NCBI GenBank assembly: GCA_036268615.1
Contig: DATATV010000134.1
Coordinates: 1 to 64,000, forward strand
Source: DATATV01 sp036268615
GTDB taxonomy: Bacteria; Actinomycetota; Actinomycetes; Mycobacteriales; Pseudonocardiaceae
Direction of reading: 5' to 3'
Length of the DNA stretch: 64,000 nt
Every line of letters begins with the position of its first letter. Within the stretch, counting starts at the first letter, position 1. Positions 29,230-36,580 of this stretch are shown here, piece after piece. The position numbers were made by a program, and so were the translations under genes. The notes beneath the pieces were generated by a model. That model searched no databases, had not been told where the DNA came from, and saw only the letters and a list, made by a program, of their open reading frames with translations.

Positions 29230-29584
29230 GGGTCGGCCACTTCGCCGTGGCTGGTAGAACAAGCATCAGCACCCCGCCGACGCTACCGCCCCGACCGACC
29301 GGGGTGATCATGCGCACAGATCCGCAGTTGTGTAGAAAGTCACAGGTGTCACCACCGATGGCGGAACCCGGTCGCCCACACGGTCAGCTGCGCCGCTGTC
29401 ACCCGCTGTGACATGGGTTTTACCGGATTCGGCGTACGAAGGGGGCCGAGTTGGCCGAGAATACGCGTACCCGTCGGCGGCTGACATGAAGCAGGCCCGG
29501 CAATCGGGTGAACCTATGGTGGCAGCACGTACGTAGTGGGTTATGTAACTGGACTTCGCCCGCGTCTGACGGGGGAAAGGGGAC
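29230..29584. other. Intergenic region between amidohydrolase and YbaB gene
   Basis: About 355 bp between divergent genes, holding both promoters. No coding frame or clear hairpin was convincing. The purine-rich GGGGGAAAGGGG just before 29585 is the ribosome-binding region of the YbaB gene. Confidence 0.5.
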
Positions 29585-30244
29585 GTGGTGACCGAGTCAC
29601 GGTTGACTCCTCAGCAGGAGCTCTCGTCGGCTGCGTGGGGGCAGGCGCAGGCTGACGGCATTGTCGCGCAACTGCGGGAACAGGCGGCCAAGCTCCGGGA
29701 ACGGCAGTCTTCCGCGCTGTCGGGCAAGAGCGAGGCGACCGCCAAGGACGGGTCGGTCAAGGCCGTCGTCGACGCGAGCGGGGTGGTCACCTCGCTGGAG
29801 TTCTCCCCGTCGGTGTTCGAGCGGACCACCCCGGACAAGCTCGCCCGCACCGTCGTGGCGACCATCCAGTCGGCCGCGACCAAGGCCCGCGCGCAGATGA
29901 ACGAGTCGCTGGAGTCGATGCGCGGCGAGGGCTCCGGTCTGCTTGCCCAGGCCGCGGCCGGCGCCGAGCGGCTCGGCCTGCCTGCGGTGGGTGTGCCCGA
30001 GGTCCCGCACACCGAGGAGGACCCGACCGGTCGACCGGAGGCGTGGACCGCCGGTCCCGCGGCGGACGAGGCCGCCGACAAGTGGTCGCCGCCGGCTGAG
30101 GAGCCGGAGATCGTTCCGGCCGGAAACCCGATGCCGACCGGAACCCCGATGCCGGCTGCCGCGTCAAAGGTCCCGTCCCGCCGTCCCGCCGCCGCAAGTG
30201 TGGATGAGGACGACGACGGGCTCGACGACGAAAGGCCTTGGTGA
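29585..30244 (+). CDS. YbaB/EbfC-family protein with disordered tail
   Basis: A 219-residue protein. Residues ~15-115 form a YbaB/EbfC domain, with a coiled N-terminal helix (QADGIVAQLREQAAKLRERQSS) and strands ATAKDGSVKAVVDASGVVTSLEFS. The C-terminal ~90 residues are Pro/Glu-rich and end DDDGLDDERPW. YbaB proteins bind DNA in other bacteria; in actinobacteria such genes often precede WXG100-like proteins of type VII secretion loci, as here. GTG 29585 follows a strong purine tract. Its stop overlaps the next GTG start (GTGA). Confidence 0.88.
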   Translation: MVTESRLTPQQELSSAAWGQAQADGIVAQLREQAAKLRERQSSALSGKSEATAKDGSVKAVVDASGVVTSLEFSPSVFERTTPDKLARTVVATIQSAATKARAQMNESLESMRGEGSGLLAQAAAGAERLGLPAVGVPEVPHTEEDPTGRPEAWTAGPAADEAADKWSPPAEEPEIVPAGNPMPTGTPMPAAASKVPSRRPAAASVDEDDDGLDDERPW

Positions 30245-31608
30245 CCGTTGTGGGTTTGGTACTGCCAGACGCTCTTGCCTGGGTCCTGAACATGATCGGG
30301 ATCGAGTGGCCCAACATCGACGAGGACGAGCTGACCTCGGGCGCCGACCAGATGCGGCAGCTGGCCAGTGAACTGACCAGCAACACCGGCGACGCGCAGT
30401 CGTCGATCGCGCAGATGCTCTCGGCGAACTCCTCGCAGTCGTTGGAGCTGTTCGACACCCTGTGGCAGAAGCTCGCGGCCGGTCACCTGCCGCAGCTCGC
30501 GGACGGCCTCAAGGCCATCGGTGTCGCGTTGGACGCGTCCGCGGGGTTGGTGGTGGGCATGAAAGTCGGGGCGATCGTGCAGCTGGGCATCCTGGCTGCC
30601 GAGATCATCGCCGACCAGGTCGCCGCGCCGTTCACCTTCGGCCTGTCCGAGGCGGCCATCCCCGGTGAGGTCGAGCTGACCGAACAGTTGGTCAAGCAGA
30701 TCTTCAAGCAGGTCGCCGACCAGGTCGAGCAGGCGCTGCTGAACGCCGTCGAGGGTCCGGTGTTCGCCGCGCTGGGCAGTGCCGGCGAGGAGTTGGCCGG
30801 CCAGTTGCTCGGCGACGCGGCCGGCACGAGCAGCGGCCTCAACGTGGGCGCGGTGGTCGGCGCGGCCGTGGGCGGTGGCGAGTCCGCCGCCGGCAGCGAG
30901 GCCAGCAACCCGCTGTCCGTCATCGGTCTCGGCGGCGACTCCGGCTCGGACGGTTCCACCGACACGTCCAGCGACGACTCCGGCGATGACGGGTCTGGCG
31001 ACGGTTCCGATGACGGTTCCGACGACGGGTCCGACGGTTCGGATGACGGCTCGGGCAGCGATGACACGCTGGCCGGGGCGGACACGGGGATCGGTCCGGT
31101 GATGCAGACCGGCGGCATCGACACCTCCGGCGGCTCGGACAGCTACGACGACTCGGACGACTCGGACGACTCGGGCGACTCCACCGACGACACCAGTGCC
31201 TACGACACGGCCAGCGACACCGGTGACGACACGAGCGCCTATGACACGGCCAGTGACACCGGTGACGACACCAGTGGCTACGACACTCCCAGTGACACGA
31301 GCGAGTACCAGGACAGCAGCTACCCGACCACCGATCAGGACTCGCCAGTCAGCGTCGACCAGGGTCCTGGGCTGGAACAGCCGGCGCAGACTCCGCAGCA
31401 GTTCGCTCCGTTGCAGACAGGCCCCGGCCTGGTCGAGCCGGAGACTCCGCAGCAGTTCACTCCGTTGCAGACGAGCCCGGAGACTCCGCAGCAGTTCACC
31501 CCGTTGCAGACGAGCCCGGAGACCCCCGCCACCCCGCGGTTCCAGGAGTCGATCCCGGTGCAACCGGCAACGCCGCGCACGTTCAGCCCGGTCATCCGCG
31601 AGGAGTAG
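30241..31608 (+). CDS. WXG100-like (CpnT N-domain type) protein with acidic repeat tail
   Basis: A 455-residue protein. Residues 1-~200 are helical and match the N-domain of large ESX-secreted toxins (LPDALAWVLNMIGIEWPNIDEDEL, then SANSSQSLELFDTLWQKLAAGHLPQLADGL, and AEIIADQVAAPFTFGLSEAAI). In place of a C-terminal toxin it has a very acidic Ser/Asp/Gly region (~234-360) with three 13-residue DDTSAYDTASDTG repeats, then PQQFTPLQTSPET repeats (~384-427). It starts with a GTGA overlap on the YbaB gene. It is probably exported by type VII secretion as a surface or structural protein. No toxin motif is visible. Confidence 0.82.
   Translation: MTVVGLVLPDALAWVLNMIGIEWPNIDEDELTSGADQMRQLASELTSNTGDAQSSIAQMLSANSSQSLELFDTLWQKLAAGHLPQLADGLKAIGVALDASAGLVVGMKVGAIVQLGILAAEIIADQVAAPFTFGLSEAAIPGEVELTEQLVKQIFKQVADQVEQALLNAVEGPVFAALGSAGEELAGQLLGDAAGTSSGLNVGAVVGAAVGGGESAAGSEASNPLSVIGLGGDSGSDGSTDTSSDDSGDDGSGDGSDDGSDDGSDGSDDGSGSDDTLAGADTGIGPVMQTGGIDTSGGSDSYDDSDDSDDSGDSTDDTSAYDTASDTGDDTSAYDTASDTGDDTSGYDTPSDTSEYQDSSYPTTDQDSPVSVDQGPGLEQPAQTPQQFAPLQTGPGLVEPETPQQFTPLQTSPETPQQFTPLQTSPETPATPRFQESIPVQPATPRTFSPVIREE
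31186..31302 (+). repeat. Three 39-bp tandem repeats (acidic motif)
   Basis: Units at 31186-31224, 31225-31263 and 31264-31302 encode D-D-T-S-x-Y-D-T-x-S-D-T-x. They differ mainly at silent positions, which suggests recent in-frame duplication. Confidence 0.85.
31441..31518 (+). repeat. Two 39-bp tandem repeats (PQQF motif)
   Basis: Units at 31441-31479 and 31480-31518 encode ETPQQFTPLQTSP and differ by one base. Partial copies flank them (from 31387 and after 31518). Confidence 0.85.
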
Positions 31609-31660
31609 CAGTCGATCCACTGTGGACAGTGGGGGCGTCCGGCCGAGCCGGCGCCCCCAC

Positions 31661-32275
31661 TCACGTCTCGGGCTGGTCCGGGGTGGCCACGTCGATCTGC
31701 GGCAGCTTCTTCAGCTCGGCGGCGGTCATCGATCCGGCCGTGCCGAACAGCCGCTCCTGGTGTTCGGTGATGCGCTGGTTGACCAGCTGGCTCAGCTCGT
31801 AGGCCAGCGCGCCGGTCTGCCGGACGGTGATGTCGTCCAGTCGCGGTTGGACGGTCGAGGTGACCGCGATTCCACCCGGGCCACCGTTCTGGTCCTGCAC
31901 CACGCCGACCTCGAACCGCTCGCGCGGGTTCTCGGTGGGGGAGGAGTAGTGCTTGCGCAACTCTCGGAGCACCTTGTGCCATTCCAGCACCTCGCCCTGG
32001 AGCTTGACGCCGCGCACGTCGTCCTCGGTGAGCCCCATTCCCCGGCTGCCGGTGGCGAAGCAGCGTGCGTAGGACAGCGCGGCCGTCGTCCAGATCGCCT
32101 CGATCGCCAGGTCGTCGGAGCGGTTGGGCGGTACCGCCAGTTCGGTGACCAGGCGTTCGCAGCAGCGCAACACCGTCTGCAGGTCGTCGAAGATCGACAC
32201 CAGATCCGCGAGCGCCAGGGCGGCCGGGCTGCCCAGTCGCCGGACGACCGTGGGCTGTTCGGTGGTGCTCGTCAT
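31661..32275 (-). CDS. Conserved-looking protein of unknown function
   Basis: A 204-residue soluble protein, mostly helical, with no signal peptide or membrane segment. Features include SIFDDLQTVLRCCERLVTEL, an ELRKHYSSPTENPRERFEVGVVQ stretch and a C-terminus ending ATPDQPET. The ATG at 32275 has AGGAG eight bases upstream. It converges on the WXG100-like gene with a 52-bp gap and ends a minus-strand pair with mimR upstream, though 94 bp separate them. Proximity makes it a candidate partner of the type VII locus, but no family was recognised. Confidence 0.75.
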   Translation of the reverse strand: MTSTTEQPTVVRRLGSPAALALADLVSIFDDLQTVLRCCERLVTELAVPPNRSDDLAIEAIWTTAALSYARCFATGSRGMGLTEDDVRGVKLQGEVLEWHKVLRELRKHYSSPTENPRERFEVGVVQDQNGGPGGIAVTSTVQPRLDDITVRQTGALAYELSQLVNQRITEHQERLFGTAGSMTAAELKKLPQIDVATPDQPET

Positions 32276-32369
32276 GCTGGGGCTCCTGTCTCTCCGGGCG
32301 CCGGGCATCGGCCCGCGACGGAGATCGTCGTGAACTTGTGGACCAGGGTGCCGCCGGTCGGTGCTGTCG

Positions 32370-34217
32370 TCACCGATCCGGCGTGACGATGCCGTACTCG
32401 TGGATCTTGCGATACAGCGTCGCTCTGGACATCCCGAGGAACTGCGCTGCTCTGACCTTGTTGCCCGCGGCGTCCTCAAGGCTGTGCACGATGGCGTCGC
32501 GTTCCATCGACTCCAGCCGGTTGAGCGGCCGCCGGGTGACCGTGCGGTACTCGGCCGGCAGGTCGCCGGGCTGGATCGAACCGGTGCGCCGGTGCTGGGC
32601 GATCTGTTTGAGCACCTGGTAGAGCTGTGCGATGTTGCCCGGCCAACTGGCCCGCATGAGCAGGTGGATCGCGGCCGGCGAGCAGGTCAGCTGGCTGCCG
32701 TGGCCGACCTTGTTGAGGAACAGCGGTACCAGTTCGCTCATGTCCTCGGCGTGCCGGCGCAGCGGCGGAACCTGCACCGTGCGGGGGAAGAACGCGAGCA
32801 GTTCGGCGAGTTCCTGGTTGGTCTCGGCGTCCGAGGTCAGCGTGACCGCGACCCAGGGCAGCTTCACGTCCCGCCGGTCGGTCACCTCCTGCAACACCTT
32901 GACCAACGTCTTCAGCGCGTCCCCGGCCAGCCGGTCGACGTGCCGGATGACCAGCGCGTCCACCGGGTCGTCGAGCAGTTCGCGCTCCAGGTTCTCGCCC
33001 CAGTCGGCCTCGACCACGTCCTCGGCGTCGAGTGAGTGCACCCGACCGGTCGGGTTGCGCCGCTGGTGCACGCACCGGGCCAGGGTGAACTTGCCGACCC
33101 CGCGTTCGCCGGCGAGCACCAGCCATTCGCCGCGGCCGTAGCTGGCGTCCACGTCGTAACAGCAGCGCAGCCACAGCGGTGCCGAGCCGACCACGCCGGG
33201 CAGGAACATCGGCATCATCGGCGCGGGGGTGTCATTGCCCTCGTTCTCGGTCTCGATCAGCTTCACGCTGAGCACGCCGCCGGCGATGTCGCCGCGGTTG
33301 TCGCCGGTCACCCGGCGGCACTGGAGCCGAACCTTGCTGCCGGTGGGCAGCGCGACCGTGGTGTTGGTGCCGCGGCCCTCGGCCAGCGCCTGGGTGGCGT
33401 GCCCGAGCAGTACCGCCTGGTCGGCCGGGTCGAGCAGGCGGCGGGCCCGGTCGTTCATCATCACCACGTCGTCGTTGAACGCCATCACGATGCCGGTGGT
33501 GCGCCGGCAGGTGCGCAGGTACGCCTGGAACAGCGTCAGCTCGCGCATGTTGCTGTGCGTGAGCAGCGCCTGCTTGATCTGTTCCGCGGTCGTCCTGGCC
33601 AACGCGATCAACAACTGCCCCGCGTCCTTCTCCCAGCAGGTCAGGTCGACCGCGCCGATCGTCTTGCCGGAGATCGGGTGTTGGATCGGCGCGCCCGCGC
33701 AGGCCAGGTTCTCCAGGTTCTCCGCGTAGTGCTCGTGGCCGAACACGTGCGTCGGCCGGCCGTCCTCCAGCGCGGTGCCGATGCCGTTGGTGCCGACGAA
33801 CTGTTCGCCGTAGTTGAACCCGGGCGCCAGCGCGACGCTCTCCAGGTGTCGGTGCAGGTCAGGGTCGCCGGTGCGCTGGGTGAGCACGATCCCGGCGGGG
33901 TCGGTGAGGATCAGGCTGATCGGCTGGCCGTCGAGCTGGTCGCCCAGTCGATCCAGGACCGGACCCGCCGCGTGGATGAGCGGGGTGTCCATGTCCTGGT
34001 CACACACGTAGGGCAGGTCGATCCGGTCGGCCGGGACGCGGAACTGCCGCGATCGCCACCAAGACGCCAGGATCGACTGCCGAACGTTGTCGGCCTCGAC
34101 GGTGTCCGCCGTCAGGAACTTGACCCGCGTACGGGCCAGCCCGGGATCGTCCGCCGGCATCCGCTGCGCGGTTGCCATCGGGCTACTTGCCTGCCGAGCG
34201 AGTGGAATGCCCTCCAC
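32370..34217 (-). CDS. mimR: MimR-type activator of the monooxygenase operon (GAF-AAA-Fis)
   Basis: A 615-residue regulator. A GAF-like sensor (~85-225) contains NYGEQFVGTNGIGTAL and the CAGAPIQHPISGKTIGAVDLT signature of acetoin-regulator-like proteins. A PAS-like middle part follows, then an AAA+ module (~340-560) with Walker A GERGVGKFT (370-378) and a C-terminal Fis-type helix-turn-helix (GNKVRAAQFLGMSRATLYRKIHEYG). GAFTGA, the sigma-54 contact loop, is absent. GTG 34217 is preferred because GGAGG sits six bases before it. It is divergent from the mimABCD operon, as for MimR in mycobacteria, and should activate it on substrate. The palindromes at 34312 and 34679 are likely binding sites. 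Confidence 0.9.
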   Translation of the reverse strand: MEGIPLARQASSPMATAQRMPADDPGLARTRVKFLTADTVEADNVRQSILASWWRSRQFRVPADRIDLPYVCDQDMDTPLIHAAGPVLDRLGDQLDGQPISLILTDPAGIVLTQRTGDPDLHRHLESVALAPGFNYGEQFVGTNGIGTALEDGRPTHVFGHEHYAENLENLACAGAPIQHPISGKTIGAVDLTCWEKDAGQLLIALARTTAEQIKQALLTHSNMRELTLFQAYLRTCRRTTGIVMAFNDDVVMMNDRARRLLDPADQAVLLGHATQALAEGRGTNTTVALPTGSKVRLQCRRVTGDNRGDIAGGVLSVKLIETENEGNDTPAPMMPMFLPGVVGSAPLWLRCCYDVDASYGRGEWLVLAGERGVGKFTLARCVHQRRNPTGRVHSLDAEDVVEADWGENLERELLDDPVDALVIRHVDRLAGDALKTLVKVLQEVTDRRDVKLPWVAVTLTSDAETNQELAELLAFFPRTVQVPPLRRHAEDMSELVPLFLNKVGHGSQLTCSPAAIHLLMRASWPGNIAQLYQVLKQIAQHRRTGSIQPGDLPAEYRTVTRRPLNRLESMERDAIVHSLEDAAGNKVRAAQFLGMSRATLYRKIHEYGIVTPDR

Positions 34218-34311
34218 ATAGTCCTCCTACCGCTGCTCACGAACAGCCTTGGCCGCGAACACCGCAGGGTGTGTCCCGCAACACAGCGTATGCCTCGGCC
34301 CGTGCGGTCGC

Positions 34312-34328
34312 TGTCTCAAATTGAGACA
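34312..34328. promoter_or_regulatory. Palindrome A, putative MimR site
   Basis: TGTCTCAAATTGAGACA is a perfect inverted repeat with 7-bp arms and a 3-bp centre. It lies 95 bp from the mimR start and 79 bp before the 81-residue gene. Confidence 0.8.
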
Positions 34329-34406
34329 CCCCGGCGTCTGGATCGGTTGTGTCATAGGTGGTCAGCGAAGTGTGCGGTCAATGTCGGCGTGCGCTGGAGG
34401 TGTGCG

Positions 34407-34652
34407 ATGTCCCAGGATGGTTCATCCGAAGAGACGTACAACCCGTGGACCATCGTGAACGTGGTGTTCCACTACCTGGTTGAACAAGGACTCCATCCCA
34501 CGCTCGGTGAGTGCGGCCATCCAGGTGAACCGGCGGCGGCCCTGTTGCGCGCGATGGGCATCGTGCCGACTGCCGAGGGTGACGCCCGGGTGCCCGAGAA
34601 GGTCAAGGACCAGCTGGCCCAGCTGCGGGCCACGATGCTGGGTGAGCCCTGA
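34407..34652 (+). CDS. Small conserved-looking protein between mimR and mimA
   Basis: An 81-residue soluble protein: N-terminal YNPWTIVNVVFHYLVEQGLHP, a Gly/Pro turn region and AAALLRAMGIVPTAEGDARV, then a Lys/Leu helix. ATG 34407 has CTGGAGG at ideal spacing and codon use is normal, so it is a real gene. It lies between the two TGTCTCA palindromes and is read in the same direction as mimA, 186 bp upstream. I know no function for it. It may be a regulator partner or assembly factor of the monooxygenase. Confidence 0.82.
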   Translation: MSQDGSSEETYNPWTIVNVVFHYLVEQGLHPTLGECGHPGEPAAALLRAMGIVPTAEGDARVPEKVKDQLAQLRATMLGEP

Positions 34653-34678
34653 TCAGGCGCTTCGCCGGATGTGGCGAC

Positions 34679-34695
34679 TGTCTCATATTGAGACC
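34679..34695. promoter_or_regulatory. Palindrome B, putative MimR site before mimA
   Basis: TGTCTCATATTGAGACC repeats palindrome A with one arm mismatch and a changed centre. It lies 144 bp upstream of the mimA start, a normal distance for an activator site. Confidence 0.8.
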
Positions 34696-34838
34696 GGAAC
34701 GTGCTTGGTTCCGCGCTGTAATCAACCTGTAGGACATGCGCCCACGGCCTCGCCCGGTGCCAGGGCCGGCAGAAACCGACGACGTAACGGGCTGATCCGA
34801 AGCTGTCACCGTCGGAAACCGGCGGGTAAGGAGTGATC

Positions 34839-36491
34839 ATGAGCCGCCAGAGTGTGGCGAAAGCCCACCAGAAGATCCAAGAACTCTCCTGGGAACCGGC
34901 TTACCATGAGCCGGTAGCCCACTACGGAACTGACTACACGTTCCAGAAGGCGAAGAAGAAGGACCCGCTCAAGCAGGTTCTCCGTTCGTACTTCCCGATG
35001 CAGGAAGAAAAGGACCACCGCGTCTACGGCGCTGAGGACGGCGCCATCCGCGGCAACATGTTCCGGCAGGTGCAGGAGCGCTGGCTGGAATGGCAGAAGC
35101 TCTTCCTGAGCATCATCCCGTTGCCGGAGATCTCGGCGGCCCGCGCGATGCCGCTGTTGTTCCGCACCGTGCCCAACCCTGAGCTGCACAACGGCCAGGC
35201 GATCCAGATGATCGACGAGGTCAGGCACTCGACGATCCAGCAGAACCTCAAGCGCCTGTACATGAACAACTACATCGACCCGGCGGGCTTCAACAGCAGC
35301 CTGCGCAACTTCCAGAACGACTACTGCGGCACCATCGGCCGGCAGTTCGCCGAAGGCTTCATCACCGGTGACGCGATCACCGCGGCGAGCATCTACCTGA
35401 CCATCGTGGCCGAGACGGCGTTCACCAACACGCTGTTCGTGGCCATGCCGGCGGAGGCCGCCGCGAACGGCGACTACCTGCTGCCCACCGTGTTCCACTC
35501 GGTGCAGTCCGACGAGTCCCGGCACATCAGCAACGGTTACGCGACCCTGCTGATGGCGCTGTCCGACGAGAGCAACCACCAACTGCTCGAACGGGACCTG
35601 CGCTATGCGTGGTGGAACAACCACCGCGTGGTGGACGCGGCCATCGGCACCTTCATCGAGTACGGCACGAAGGACCGCCGCAAGGACCGGGAGAGCTACG
35701 CGGAGATGTGGCGTCGGTGGATCTACGACGACTACTACCGCAGCTACCTCGTCCCGTTGGAGAAGTACGGGTTGGTGATCCCGCACGACCTCATCGAGGA
35801 AGCCTGGAACCAGATCTGGAACAAGGGCTACGTGCACGAGGTCGCGCAGTTCTTCGCCACCGGGTGGCTGGCCAACTACTGGCGCATCGACCCGATGACC
35901 GACGAGGACTTCGAGTGGTTCGAGTACAAGTACCCGGGTTGGTACGACCGCTACGGCAAGTGGTGGGAGAACTACGCCCGACTGTCCACTCCGAACGGTC
36001 ATCACCCGATCGTCGCGGAGGACGTGGACTACGTCTACCCGCACCGGTGCTGGACCTGCATGGTGCCCTGCCTGGTCCGTGAGGACATGGTCGTGCAGGA
36101 GGTCGACGGCCAGTGGCGGACCTACTGCCACGAGGCCTGCCGGTGGACCGACGCCGAGGCGTTCCGGCCCACCTACCAGGGCCGCAACACGCCGAACATG
36201 GGCAAGCTGATCGGTTCCCGCGAGTGGGAGACCCTGTACCACGGTTGGAACTGGGCCGATGTGGTCTCCGACATGGGCTTCGTCCGGGACGACGGCAAGA
36301 CGCTCGTCGCCCAGCCGCACCTTGACCTCAACCCGAACAAGATGTGGACGCTGGACCACCTTCGGCGGATGCCGAACGTGCAGAGCCCCAACGTGTTGCT
36401 CAACGAGATGACCAGCGAGCAGCGGGCGGCCTTCGTGGCCGACTACAACAAGCAGGGACCGGCTGGTCGGCCGGCTCCGGCTACCTCCTAG
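34839..36491 (+). CDS. mimA: Di-iron monooxygenase hydroxylase, large (alpha) subunit
   Basis: A 550-residue protein of the soluble di-iron monooxygenase family, propane/phenol/acetone type (MimA/PrmA). The six iron ligands are visible: E97, the ExxH pair E127-H130 (IDEVRHS), E192 (IVAETAFTN) and the second ExxH pair E226-H229 (DESRHIS). A Cys-rich stretch (CWTCMVPCL, then CHEAC) in the C-terminal third is typical of this subfamily. It hydroxylates a small substrate with O2 and electrons from MimB. ATG 34839 follows AAGGAG. First gene of the long operon; substrate choice among propane, acetone and phenol cannot be read from sequence. Confidence 0.95.
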   Translation: MSRQSVAKAHQKIQELSWEPAYHEPVAHYGTDYTFQKAKKKDPLKQVLRSYFPMQEEKDHRVYGAEDGAIRGNMFRQVQERWLEWQKLFLSIIPLPEISAARAMPLLFRTVPNPELHNGQAIQMIDEVRHSTIQQNLKRLYMNNYIDPAGFNSSLRNFQNDYCGTIGRQFAEGFITGDAITAASIYLTIVAETAFTNTLFVAMPAEAAANGDYLLPTVFHSVQSDESRHISNGYATLLMALSDESNHQLLERDLRYAWWNNHRVVDAAIGTFIEYGTKDRRKDRESYAEMWRRWIYDDYYRSYLVPLEKYGLVIPHDLIEEAWNQIWNKGYVHEVAQFFATGWLANYWRIDPMTDEDFEWFEYKYPGWYDRYGKWWENYARLSTPNGHHPIVAEDVDYVYPHRCWTCMVPCLVREDMVVQEVDGQWRTYCHEACRWTDAEAFRPTYQGRNTPNMGKLIGSREWETLYHGWNWADVVSDMGFVRDDGKTLVAQPHLDLNPNKMWTLDHLRRMPNVQSPNVLLNEMTSEQRAAFVADYNKQGPAGRPAPATS

Positions 36492-36507
36492 TTCCGGCTC
36501 ATCGGGC

Positions 36508-36542
36508 GTGGGAGGCCCTGACCTCCAGACAGGGCCTCCCAC
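36508..36542 (+). terminator. Strong hairpin inside the operon (mimA-mimB gap)
   Basis: GTGGGAGGCCCTG (36508-36520) pairs perfectly with CAGGGCCTCCCAC (36530-36542), giving a 13-bp GC-rich stem and a 9-nt loop, followed by a short pyrimidine stretch. It sits 17 bp past the mimA stop and 38 bp before mimB. It could be a partial terminator or an mRNA-stabilising end. Confidence 0.75.
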
Positions 36543-36580
36543 ATCCGTTTCCCCGACCCGCGGATCGAACAGAGGTAGCC

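Noticed and set aside
31186..31518. CRISPR-like array
   Set aside because: The 39-bp units are directly tandem without spacers and are in frame within a protein gene.
29611..31620. Long minus-strand frame opposite the YbaB and WXG100-like genes
   Set aside because: Arises from the repeat and codon bias of the plus-strand genes; the translation has no recognisable domain.
34696..34838. Sigma-54 promoter before mimA
   Set aside because: No TGGCAC-N5-TTGCA-like element was found and MimR lacks GAFTGA.
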